NCBI RefSeq assembly: GCF_032062135.1
Contig: NC_092858.1
Coordinates: 164,754,048 to 164,818,047, forward strand
Direction: 5' to 3'
Length of the DNA: 64,000 bases
Source: Pyxicephalus adspersus
Lineage: Eukaryota > Chordata > Amphibia > Anura > Pyxicephalidae
The notes beneath the pieces were generated by a model. It was not told the DNA's origin. It saw only the letters and a list, made by a program, of their open reading frames with translations, and ran no database searches. Position numbers and translations under genes: made by a program. Shown here in pieces: positions 30,690-42,600 of this stretch (position 1 is the stretch's first letter; each line of letters opens with the position of its first letter).

Positions 30690-31672
30690 ACATACATATA
30701 TTTGATTCTATTGACATGATCACAGAGTTACCATGCTTCTTTGTGCAATGCAGGCAGATCATGGCTGTTTGGACGGACAGACAGGGTGCTTTACATAGTT
30801 TCCTAAAAATTTCACAGCACCTTTCCTCAGTCTGAGACTCCTGTATTTAGTATAGGTGATAAAAATTAGGCCAGGTTTACAATAGTGTGTTAACTTTCAC
30901 ATGCTGGAATGCTGCAATACTAAAAGTAGTGCACATGCCTTATTGCACAGGGAATAGTTTTAATTCTAAATCTTAATGCCTTCTGTACCCACTTAGGACA
31001 TTTTTTTGCTTAGGGTTGTTTCTAGTCTACCAGGATAAACCTTTGTAAGAAGAAAAACCTAAACAAAATTCAACCACTGTACTATCAATAAATGTTTGTA
31101 TATCTCTGTGTCAATGTCCTATTGTATGCAGTAAACAGGACAGGAAATGTTTTTATAATACCCTTTATCTAATCAACCACTAAGGAAACGTGGAAATAAG
31201 TTTATAAATACATAATAAGTATGGAATTAGAGACAATGTAAAAGAAGAACATGGTTATTGTTATACATGCATAAAAGGGCTGAATAGCTGATAACAACAT
31301 ATTTTTTTTTACTACTTTGGTTGCACATTGAGAACATTTTTTTTTTATTTCTGCACAACCAAAATAAAAAAGTTTTGCACTCACAAAAACAGTTTTTTTT
31401 CACTTTCTAGCACTCCACCAATTATTGCCTTTTTTATAAATATTGCAAACGCTATTAGTTTTTAAATTAGTTCTTCTTCACTGGCAGCATTGTTCTGCTG
31501 GCAACAAACCAGTTCACTTCCAGCAATGAATAGTCTCAGGAGAAAAACAATTCATATAAAAAAAGCTGTTTTTTTTTTCATTTCTGTACACATGTGTAAC
31601 AAGGTGGTAGTATTGGTGGGAGTACAAGTGTCAGGAAGGGTTAAAGAATGACACAAAACACTGAGACACTGC
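30690..31672. other. Intergenic, nothing recognised
   Basis: AT-rich, with one AATAAA at about 31088 that could serve as a distal IFNAR2 polyadenylation signal. Confidence 0.4.
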
Positions 31673-32104
31673 TTAACCTCCCGAGCGGTAGGCCCGAGTG
31701 TTGCTCGGGGTAAACAAAAATGAAAGCGGTAACGCTGAGCCACACTCAGGTTAGCTAAAAAAATAAAGGCTTGCCTGATTTCATCTGTCTCCTCCAGTGT
31801 CCTGCCATCCTCTGGCCGCGTCCTCTTCCTCGATCTGTCCCTCTGTGAGTTCCCAGTGACATTGGTGCGTACAGCTGTTGCTGGAGGAGCGGCGAGAATT
31901 TCAAATTATTTTGTATTGCATTCAATACAATGAAACACAAAATCATGTCAAAGTTTATTACATTTTTTGAAATGTATTTAATATTTTATTTAGACATGAT
32001 TTTGTGTTTTAAACTTTATTATACTCATACTATTATACTGTAAAAAAATATTATAATGAAAGAAAATGTACCGCTTTTAGACATAACTCAAGACAGAAGG
32101 TTAA
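31673..32104 (+). mobile_element. piggyBac-like MITE, copy 3
   Basis: TTAACCTCCCGAGCGGTAGG at the left, GTGTTGCTCGGGGTAAAC, ATTTTGTATTGCATTCAATA, TGATTTTGTGTTTTAAACTT and GTACCGCTTTTAGACATAAC inside, and AGAAGGTTAA at the right. TTAA at both ends (31673-31676, 32101-32104). About 180 bp shorter than copy 2, mainly in the poly-T region. Confidence 0.75.
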
Positions 32105-35100
32105 TTAAAAGTTAGTACTTATCTTTATTGGACAATGGTCCAAAACAGCAACTGTTCCATCAGCAGGATCACAGGACTCGGTTTACCCCAGGGAGGGCCT
32201 ATTGTCATTTCCTCTAACTGGGAAGGGTCAGGCAGGGAGAAGCTGGCATTTCTTTACATATATTCAGAAAATGTCAGCGTCAGCACTCAATTCTATGATA
32301 TCTGGAGTTAACAATTATACACTGATCCCAACCAATCAACTCGTTACATGATCATTGCTAGCTCAGTTTGACCAAACCTCCTTGTTACAATATAATATGA
32401 AATAACTTGCATTGTCAGTATGAGAATATATTTTGTATATTACCAGCTGCTTCATTTCTTATGACCCATTAGGGCATAACAGAATGACTTTCTTCTTATC
32501 AGGTCACTCCCACCCCAACAAGTGTGGGAAGAAGGACACAAGGTGGTCACTAGGGCACAGACTACACAAACCTATCCAAACATCCACAACACATGTATTT
32601 AGTATTCGTGCGAAAAAAACATTAACTTTTAGCTGGCTCGCTAGTGAAATGATCAGAAAGCCTGCTACAACTTAACAAAACATGATATACCATTATTTTA
32701 TAATTTGTGTTAATAGACACTTTTTTTTATCTGTCAATTTCCTTTTTATATTAGAATGAAGTACATTATTGTATTTTGTTACAGTCATGCAGACCAATTT
32801 TTATTGTTGTTTCAAAGATTTGTATTGAATCTTAAGGTAGGAAAAGTCTTTCATTAATGTGTAGTTTAACAGCAGTATATTTAGTACAAATTGTCTTGAT
32901 TTAGACGGGGTCACTAAATCTTGACGTTCAGTAGCAATAAAAATAGGGATTAGCCAATGGAGGTAATTATGTGAGTACTATGGTAAGTTATTAACAAGTT
33001 GTATTTAAAAGAAATAATGGGGCATGTTGCTGAGTGTGGAAAGAGAATGTGTTATAGGTAATAGCAGGTAAGTAGTGCACAAATTTAAGAGTCTAAAGAG
33101 ATCAGTAGTGTTTTTAGTAGTGGGGAATGGAATAGGTATTGGGGAAAGGGGTGTGGAAGCATGTCACATGACACAAAAGAATAGGCCTGAACTGTGAGAC
33201 AATGCAAGTCATTAATCAGATGGAAGATTAGTGTGATTAATATGCAAGCGATCTTTACAAATCTTGTGCTATATCTGTATGTTTTTCATTTATCTTGATG
33301 TCATTCATTCTATTCTTATCTTCTGCTCCGGGTTAAAAAATGGTGACTTCCAATCCCTAGAACCAGGGCATGGAGGAGATGAAGGGAATATTATTATCAT
33401 AAAAAGGTCAGGCAGTGATTTGGTAGGTTCCTTGCAGAGATTAATAAATGTATATACTCTGACCCAAGGATAATGACCACAATGCAAAACTACTACACAC
33501 GGATTGTTGTCCCAGGCTTTCCACAACCTTTAAACCTAATAATTTTGTTATACAAGCAAGGGAAAGGTACCTTCACAACTGATCTTTATAGGTTCTAGGT
33601 AGAAATATTGACTATTTTGAAGTTTCTTAGATCTAGCCCATTCCATCGCTAATTGGTGTTTTCCCAGGTCTTCCTCACACTTAAGCATGGAGTTAGTATT
33701 GGGAATAGTTTTAGAAGTTTTAATAAAGAACTAATAAGAAAGTTAGTCTGGTGCATACAGGTTGAATCAGCTTTTTTTTCTAATGGCTATTAACGTGAGT
33801 AAAGCGTTTCATCATAAAATATGGTGATATCTTCTAATTTCTGACCAGTTAAAGGTAGGGAGATACAAGGTCACCTGAGTATTTAATAGAATTCCAGGTA
33901 GCGTAGAATGAAGGACCAGTGGAAGAAGTTTTGGAGATTAGTGGTAGTTTGTTCTAGCAGGGACACATTCATGGTTATACATTTAGGTTGGTTGGCTGTC
34001 AACAAATACTGTTAAAAGCATGTCACCAGCAGATAAAGTAAATTTATTTGCAATGTTAACATTTTTATGTCATTTGATTGTCTGATGACTGTACCCAAAG
34101 GGTTTACTAACCATTTTTTCCCTAAGATTTAAATTTAATTCCTATGGCTTGAAGCATTAAAACAAAAAAACAGCATAATGACTTATTCTAGTCTATACTA
34201 TATAACCAAGGTTAGGTTCCTGGACATAGATTAGCGAATACCTGTTTGTTCTTAAACATTGCAATAAACTGCATCCCATTTGCTGACTGACAAAAAAATA
34301 TACATACATCAACAACAAACTACATCCTGTAATATAAAGAATAATGGTGGTCATAGTCATAAAAGTTTTTAAAAAGTTGCAAAATGTGTTAAAAAAACAA
34401 GCATCTCCAGTGATCACCTTCCAGCAAGGTGACTATTTGTTTCAAGATCACAAAACCATCAATGACAGCACATTGCTTATAAAAAATGGCTGTTTAGATG
34501 ACGTAGTTTCCAGTAAATTCAACCTATTAGCTAAATACAAATTGCAAGCAGAAATAATTTGTATTACATATTTATTTATTAGTCATATGTATCCTGTGCA
34601 AGAAACCCTTTCACCTTCCTCTTTCCAGACTTCTGTACAGTGAGCTGCACATACAGAATTCAATGTACATTCTTTGGACTGGGATTCCTAACTTTCCAAT
34701 CCAAGGTCCCTGATTAAAAAGTTGTCATTTCAATTGGACCCATTTTTACAAAAATGTCAGCAAAAGACCAAAACAATGGCGGATTATTAACAGAAAACAA
34801 ACCCAAACAGTAAACATTTATGTATCCATTTCAGTATCGTTCCTAATCTTTTTCTCATTTGTAATGCCGTGAAGTTAACATAGTGAAGTAATGAAGCATT
34901 TACTGTAATTGAAAACAGATTCTCAAGTGTCGTACCAATAAGATTGTGAAAGATTGGAGCATGAGAGCAATCCACTGAAAAATGTGAAACCTACTTGGCA
35001 ATGATGTGGAATCGTGCGGAGAACAGCATGAGGCAGAAAAAAAATGGGGAATGCAGAGTGTAGAATACAGAAAGAGGTGGTGAGAAATGGAAAATGCTCT

Positions 35101-35180
35101 GTACAGGCAATGCAGAGAACAGGAAGAGGTGACGAGAAATAAGAAATATGCAGCATGGAAAAAGGGTGAGGGGGGTTAAG
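32105..35180. other. IFNAR2-IL10RB intergenic, nothing recognised
   Basis: No exon, RNA gene or named repeat supported across about 3 kb. Open frames up to 99 codons (34344-34643) lack any domain feature. Confidence 0.5.
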
Positions 35181-35184
35181 AAAT

Positions 35185-35240
35185 TATTATTATTAAACAG
35201 GATTAATACAGCGCTAACATATTACGCAGCGCTGTACATG
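35185..35240 (-). repeat. SINE 3' tail fragment
   Basis: TTAATACAGCGCTAACATAT and TACGCAGCGCTGTACATGTA. Very short copy beside a fuller one. Confidence 0.65.
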
Positions 35241-35364
35241 TAGTACAAAGAGCAGAAACAGGCAATGAGTCATTGGGAATGTACAGTGCAGAGTATAGAA
35301 AGAGTTGATGAGAAATAAGAAATACGCAGCATAGAATAAGAGTGAGGGGGGTTAAGAAATGTAT

Positions 35365-35510
35365 TATTATTATTATTATTATAATTAATAAAGAAGATTA
35401 ATACAGTGCCAACATATTACGCAACGCTGTACATTAAATAGGGGTTGCAAATGACAGACGAATATAGGAGGAGGAGAGGACCCTGCCCCAAGGAGCTTAC
35501 AATCTAGAAG
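35365..35510 (-). repeat. SINE 3' tail copy with TTA microsatellite
   Basis: TATTATTATTATTATTATAA, AGTGCCAACATATTACGCAA, GGGGTTGCAAATGACAGACG and AAGGAGCTTACAATCTAGA. The flanks (GAGAAATAAGAAATA...GAGGGGGGTTAAGAAAT) are repeated 160 bp upstream, suggesting local duplication. Confidence 0.8.
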
Positions 35511-35604
35511 ATGAACAACGCACAGTGCAAAGTAAGGATTGAGGTTGTGAAGAATAGGGAACACACATTGCCAAGTGCAGAAAGAAGCTCTGATGAATAA
35601 ATAA

Positions 35605-35730
35605 CATTCATTTTATTATACAGTGTTTATATAGCACCAACATAATATGAAGCGCTGTACAAAGTCCATAGTCATGTCACTAGCTGTCCATCAAAGGGGC
35701 TCACAATCTAATGACCCTACCATAGTCATA
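35605..35730 (-). repeat. SINE 3' tail copy, GAGCCCCTTTG subtype
   Basis: TTATATAGCACCAACATAAT, AAGCGCTGTACAAAGTCCAT, AGTCATGTCACTAGCTGTCC and GGGGCTCACAATCTAATG. This is the tail subtype carried by the tRNA-headed SINEs at 21300 and 59934. Confidence 0.8.
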
Positions 35731-36740
35731 TATCAATAATACAGCCTGATCCCCCCTCCTCTAAACTAACCTACCTTTCTGTCCACAGTCTAGTTCTTAC
35801 TATGATCCAATCATCAGGTTCAGAAACTGTTTATATTGAATTCCATTGTTAATGTTTTGCATGGGCAGTAAGGGACAATCAGTGGACCTGGTGCATGGAG
35901 CTTGGTTGTACTGAACAATGGGGTTGGTTTGGTTATATAAAAATATATAAAATAGTTTAGTATATATAAAAATGGTTTAGTTATATAAAAATACAATTAC
36001 CCTTTAACCCAATATAGTGCCCATGTGTACCTGTCTTTATGGAGTGCCCGGGACACACATGGCAGGTGTCAGGATGGAGAGCATCAGAGTCCTCATGAAC
36101 ATACACATACATGAGTGTACACATGTTATATATCACTGCACATGCTGAAGTGATAGCAATAATTCCTGGGCCAGAGAACTTTTAGGGTTCTGTAGTTTTG
36201 CACACTTTGAATGCCTGACATGTTTGGTACCTATTTACTTGCAATTCATCTTTAAAAGTTTAGTAATACCGGTGATTTTATTGTATTTGTGTGCACTAAA
36301 ATGATTTTGTTATTATGTACTTAACATTTGAGTTTGAACAACCATAGAGCGATCCTTGCACACAACCCTTTTATTCTACAGATTCTATTCTTTCAGATTA
36401 TATTTGATGTTTATGGCAAGGGGAGTTGGTAATGTGCAGAAAAAAACAAAATATCCAAACCTAACAATTCAATATGCTTCATTTATCAGTGCTTGCAGAA
36501 TATTTACCTGTAAACACACACAATATGGAAGGACTGGTAAACTGTTATATATTATATTCTTGTTCCTAAATATGTTCAGGAATTATGTTGGCTGCACCAG
36601 AGGAACTGATAACACACCATATGTTCAGGTGCACAAACCAGGTGAGAACCTGCGGAGACGCCATGTGGCAGTGCAAGGTTAGAAAAGAGCCTGCAATCTG
36701 TCAGTTGTCTCCTCCCTCTTGCTTTGTAGTATTTTCCTGC
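35731..36740. other. Upstream of IL10RB, nothing recognised
   Basis: No supported gene. The IL10RB transcription start probably lies near the end of this stretch but no TATA or CpG island marks it. Confidence 0.45.
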
Positions 36741-36748
36741 CTTGTACT

Positions 36749-36776
36749 TTCCCCGAACTGTAAAAATGAGGAAGTG
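36749..36776 (+). promoter_or_regulatory. Candidate STAT and ETS/PU.1 sites before IL10RB
   Basis: TTCCCCGAA (36749-36757) fits the STAT palindrome TTCNNNGAA. GAGGAAGTG (36768-36776) fits the PU.1/ETS consensus. Both lie about 70-100 bp upstream of the ATG. Function is inferred. Confidence 0.35.
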
Positions 36777-36847
36777 ACAGTGTCGTTGTTCAGTGTGATA
36801 ATAAAAAAGCAACATATTTAGCATAAGAGGACACAAAGGGACTCACA

Positions 36848-36893
36848 ATGTATCCGTACGCCATTCTGGTCTTCCTCTGTCTCTTTATCCCAG
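36848..36893 (+). CDS. IL10RB: IL10RB coding exon 1 (signal peptide)
   Basis: ATG at 36848 in context CTCACAATGT. It encodes MYPYAILVFLCLFIP, then donor gtatgt (phase 1). The next in-frame exon begins the receptor domain directly, so this ATG is the most likely start. Confidence 0.85.
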
Positions 36894-39600
36894 GTATGTG
36901 TTTTTGTAATGTTTTTTATGTTTATGTCGGCCAGGTGAGCGGACTTCAGCTATGGCTAAATGAGAGCTCGGGTTTGTTTACAATGTGTCGCCCCTGATTT
37001 GGAGGGATTGTCCTTTTTCATACCTCCCAACTGCCCCTGATTTGGAGGGATTGTCCCTCTTCATACCTCCCATCTGCCCCTGATTTGGAGAGAATGTTCC
37101 TCCTCATACTTCCCAACGGCCTCTGATTTGGAGGGATTGTCCTTTTTCATACCTCCCACTGCCCCTGATTTGGAGGGATTGTCCTTTTTCATACCTCCCA
37201 ACTGCCCCTGATTTGGAGGGATTGTCCTTTTTCATACCTCCCAACTGCCCCTGATTTGGAGGGACTGTCCCTCTTCATACCTCCCAACTGCCCCTGATTT
37301 GGAGGGACTGTCCCTCTTCATACCTCCCAACTGCCCCTGATTTGGAGAGAATGTTCCTCCTCATACCTCCCAACTACCCCTGATTTGGGGGGATTGTCCC
37401 TCTTCATACCTCCCAACTGCCCCTGATTTGGAGAGAATGTTCCTCCTCATACCTCCCAATTGCCCCTGATTTGGAGAGAATGTTCCTCCTCATACCTCCC
37501 AACGGCCTCTGATTTAGAGAGATTGCCCCTTTTCATAACTCCCAACTGCCCCTGATTTGAAGGTATTGCCCTTTCATTAAACATACCAGTTTTATCTGAT
37601 TTAGAGGAATAGTTCCTATTCATAGCTCACAACTGCCCCTAATTTGGAGGGACTGACCTTCCCAGCTATACCTGATTTGAAGGGACTATCCCTCTTCATA
37701 CCCCCCACTGTCCCCGGTTTGAAGGGACTGTTGCTCTTTATATCAACCAACTGCTCCTGGTTTAGAGGGACTACTGCTCTTCATACCTCTCAACTGTCCT
37801 TTATTTGGAGGGATTGTTCCTTCTCATACCACCCAAATGACACTGATTTTGAGAGATCTCACTTTAATATACATACCAGCTATATCTGATTTGGAAGGAT
37901 AGTCCCTCCTCACACCTCCCAACTGTCCCTGATTTGAAGGGACCATTGCTCTTCATACTATCCAATTCTTCCTGACTGAAGGGATTGTCCTTCTTCATAC
38001 CTCACAATTGTTTCTGATTTGGAGAGATTGTACTTCTTCGTACCTCCCAGCTATACTTGATTTAGAGGGATTGTTGTTCTTTATACTGCCCCTGATTAGG
38101 AGGAATTGTCCACCTTCATAGCGTCCAATAGTCCATTATTTGGAGGGACTGTCCCTCTTCATACATTACAACTGCCCCTGATTTGGAGAGGTCTTTCCCT
38201 CTTTCAGTCCCCTCTCTTGGTTGCCCCTACTTTTGGGTGGATATATATACCTCTAAAAAATGTAATGTAAAGATATAAATGCAGATATAAATGAAATGCA
38301 AAAAAAAAAGTACTTGTCGGTTTAACCCAGAGGTGGGCAAAATTTTTTAGTCAGGGGCCACAATCTAAAAAAAAATTGCCAGAGGGGCCAGGTCGATGGT
38401 AGAGTGGGCAGGGTTATGCCATAATGATGCCACTGAACGTGACGTCATGATGACATAACCCCGCCCACTTTCCCATCGCAGATCTAAGCCTATGATGAGA
38501 GAGTGGGCAGGCTGTGTCACTGCACACAACCCACCCACTCTCCCATAGCAGGCTCATATCCGGGGACGTGTTTTGCGGCTCTGGCCAGGTCAGGATCCTG
38601 AGCTGCCGAACACCCAAAGGGTCAGGGAAACATCCTCATTGGGCCGTAGTTTGCCCATGCCTGCTTTAATCAGTCGTTTTTTTGCATATTAATTTTTTAT
38701 GGCTGGAAAAATGTGGGCATGGCATGGTGGAGTGTGTCATGAGCCTACATATTTTAAGCTAAAACATGTCTCTCTCCCCTATCAGTAAGGTGTGATTACA
38801 GGAAGGACCTTGCTATAGGTATGTGGTTGTGTGACTACATTGTGGTACATATGAGGTTATGGCACTATAACCCTTAAGCAAAATTTCAGGTCTCGGGAAA
38901 CTTTTGCTAAAAATACTATATTGGGGGGTCATTAGAATGACAGTCAGTGAGAAGAATGTCCCACTTACAGTGGCAGCCCAAATGTCATCCTGATAGACAG
39001 CTAGAAAAATCAGTGCCATGCTTGTGATTCTGCCAAGTGGCAATAGGCCTGGAACCAGGAATGTAGGCACCATCAGATGGGAGAACTATTGGCCACAGCT
39101 CAAGGAAGCCCTATAAACCTCTGGAGGAACCTTGGCTGAGAATGGCTGGGCTAGATAACTTGTGATGTCTTGCTGCATCTTCTAGGGTATGCATTGAAAT
39201 TAGAAAAAGCAACTTTCAATTTAGGAGATGTTAATCCCCCCCCACACACACATCACTAAAATGGGGGGTCAACCTATGGTCACCAGGCCCCAACCACCTA
39301 GTATACGTACTGTAGGTGAAAAAGGTACCCGTATAGGACAACGTTAGTATTAAATTTATCTTCTCCAAGTCTCTTACCCTCAGTGCTTGGACAAAAAGGG
39401 CATACCCACCCTACCAGGTACAGCCCTATAAGAAGACACTTTAGTTAGGGATTTGAGGTTCTATTTATGAGATTTTGCCTGCTCTGGACTCAGAATACTT
39501 GATGCCCTATTGGCAGGCCAAAATCCTATTCCACTCGGAACGGCAACAGGGGAGGAACCAGGTTTGCTTTTAACGCCTCTGCAAAAAAAATGTTGGTCTT

Positions 39601-39634
<34 letters not shown>

Positions 39635-42600
39635 ATCTTAAAACTCTGGGCCTGATTAATTAAGGCTCTCCATGACAGGAGAAGATAGACTATCATGGGT
39701 GAAAATAGGTGATCCAGCAAACCTGGAAAGGATCTGGTCCGTGATTGAAAACATTACCAACTAATAACAAATGGTTTGTTTTTTTAAGAAATCCATTCCA
39801 GGTTTGTTCGATCATCCAAGTCCTCTTATGATAGTCCACCTTCTCCAGCCTTAGAGAGCTTTAATAAATCAGACCACAATTAAAAGGAGTCCTATGTGTA
39901 TTATTGTTTCCCCAACAAGATGAATATTATTTTCATGCTAAAGCTCAATTCTCGCCCAAATCATTTTTTTAGGCTTATCCGACGCCTAATTCTAAATTCT
40001 TCATTTAATAACGTTAATTTAATTGTGATCTCACTACACTTCCTGTTATGTCTGACACCTTTTAGGCAGACAGGAAGTTTTGCTGACATGTTTCCTGCAG
40101 GTGCAAGCCTCTTACCTGCTATCGCTCTCGTTGATTGCTTCACTCTCAAAAATATATATGTATCTGTTATAAGATAACTTTTCATGTGACCTAGAGCAGA
40201 AAATAATACTAAGCTGTAGTCATATACTGTATGGCTTTGCACGGGGATGAGCATAATAAATTGTAAAGCATGGCTGTAAGGCTTTCCTTGTTCCTGCTTA
40301 AAAAAACTCCTTTCTGTTTAACTGACAACAGTGTCATAGATATTGTAGAACTGATTTATTAAAGCTCTCCAAGGCTGGAGAGGATACACTTTCATCAGTC
40401 AGGCTGGATGGAATGGATTTTTTGAAAGTCATTTGGTATTTCTTCAAATGCTTTGAATGCTTTGAATCCTGGACCAGATGCATTCCTTGTTTGCTGGATT
40501 ACCCAGCTTCACTGATGACAGTGTATCAGCCTTTGGAGAACTTTTTTAAATCGTGCCCTGAATGTGAAGGAAGATCTTCCTCAATGAGGCCATAGATAGT
40601 CATAAAAGCCTAACAAGGGATCCAAGTCTTCTAAAAAGATTTTATCCATGTCTGGAAAAACCAACTTGTGCCCAAAGTGGAAGTAAACCCAAAATGAACC
40701 CAAAACAAAGAAATCACACTTACCTTCAATTCCACAGATCAGTCTGTCTGTTGGGAGGCTTCTTTCATTGGGTCCCACTTCGTTCTGATATCTGGCTTCG
40801 GCCCACGTAGAAGGAGCACCAGGCACCGTCATCTTCTCCTCTCTCCTTCCTGGCTCTTCTTCCTATGTCAGCGATCTTGCACTGCACAAGCGCATAATCA
40901 GGTGATGTAGATTGGGGAAAAACTTGCCGATCTCACTGCGCATGTGTGAGCTAGACAATTTTTGTTCCCTATTGATGCTCAGGCATATACAGAAGGAGCA
41001 TCAAGATCGGTGCTGCACTTAAAAAAACACAAACAAAACTTTTTGTTGTCTACCCTTTTATGTGAAGTAAAAATTCTAAGTTTATGTAAGCACGTGAGAC
41101 GATTCTCGCTTGATGAGAGCGGTCAGGCTCATCTCAAGAAGAATCTGACGTGTGTACAGCCAGCACACAATGTCGATCATGGATGTGTCTTCACAGAAAT
41201 ACGAATAACCGACAAAAAGGAACCACATGTGGAAGAGTGCAGTAAGGTGCCGTTCTCTCATTCCCCCTCCTTCCCTCTACATAGAACAGAATGGCTCGTT
41301 GGTTCTTGTGTTGCTGGAAACGATCACAAAAGATCTTTTCCAACGACGAAAATTGCAGTTGTGTACACAGCCTTAGTTTTTGAAATATTCATTTTCTTGA
41401 GTCACCTTTGCTCCTCTGCGGCATCAGTGGGAAAAAAATGGTTTATTGTCACTTGACACAAGATACCGGTTTCTAGTCTGTGACATCAGAAATTCTTCAA
41501 GTTAAATGTCATGACATTTATCTGATTATTCCAGCAAAGAGTACAATTTATACCAAGCAGGAAATGCGTGAGAAATTCACTTGTGGGAATGAAACCTTAG
41601 GGAGACGTTTCCTTCCCCAAACACAAAAGGACTTCAGAGGAAAAATCCTAAAATGAGGGAAATCCCAGTGTGTGGAAGATTCATTCTGTTCTCTCTTCCT
41701 GTTCTGGGCACAACCCAACATTTTTTATCCTGGTGAACATGTCCCCTTTAGTTTTGTTCTATTTTCAGCTCTTTGTATGTGTATCTTGCGGAATATGACA
41801 ATGGATAGCACCTTATCAAAGCACCAAACTGAACCTCATTTGAAGAGGTTGAGCTGCTTTCTAAAAGCCACTTTTTGGAATTCCTCTACACCTTACTCGG
41901 AGCCAGGATGGCATTCATTCCCAGCAGCAGCAGCAGCAGGGGAAGCCAGGGTGAACTGAGATTTTTTAAGATAGTAATCAGGCAGGTAAGTATGTTTTAT
42001 TGCAGAAGGGACACTGTCCCCTTCTGAAATAAATCTCCGCCTGCAAATTGTTAAAGGGTGCACTTTCGATCCTTTATAAAATGTAGATGTTTTGTAGATG
42101 GGAAGAGGGTGACTATTACCTGCCATGTAGTCTAAGAATTGCCGGACCTGTGTCAGGCTTTAGCATTTGTAACTCCTAATATAATGACCACAACAAAATA
42201 TATTGGAACTCATCTGATCCTCCCCAAATCTAACTTAAAGTGTAAGTTTACATTGGATTTGGGAAGGGTCAGATGAGCCTCTCCAGTGTACCCTCCTTAT
42301 TGTTTTACTTAGTTTTGTTGTATTCTACTACTTTTGTCAAGTAGTTTGTATTTACTTTTTGTCAAGTGATTCAACTTGTGCTTGGAAAGTGCATAGCGGC
42401 CACAAGTGCATAGCAGGTATGGCATTCTTTCGTATGGTTTAGCAGATAATGGCTTATTGTGATTGGAAGGGTAAAAATTTGAAGTTACATAGTTAGGTTA
42501 AAAAAAGAAAAAAAGTCCATCAAGTTCAACCAATAAGGAAATAAACATATCCCAGATAAAAACCCTCATGGACATAATTGACCCAGAGGAAGGTAAGGAA

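Noticed and set aside
29650..30762. Long open frames across the N run
   Set aside because: Unknown bases cannot be translated; the flanks are repeat ends.
36990..38205. CRISPR-like array
   Set aside because: Contiguous 43-bp units without distinct spacers, in a vertebrate intron; it is a minisatellite.
40962..41456. 164-codon open frame on the + strand
   Set aside because: Spans the junction of two dispersed repeats (families B and C) in IL10RB intron 1.
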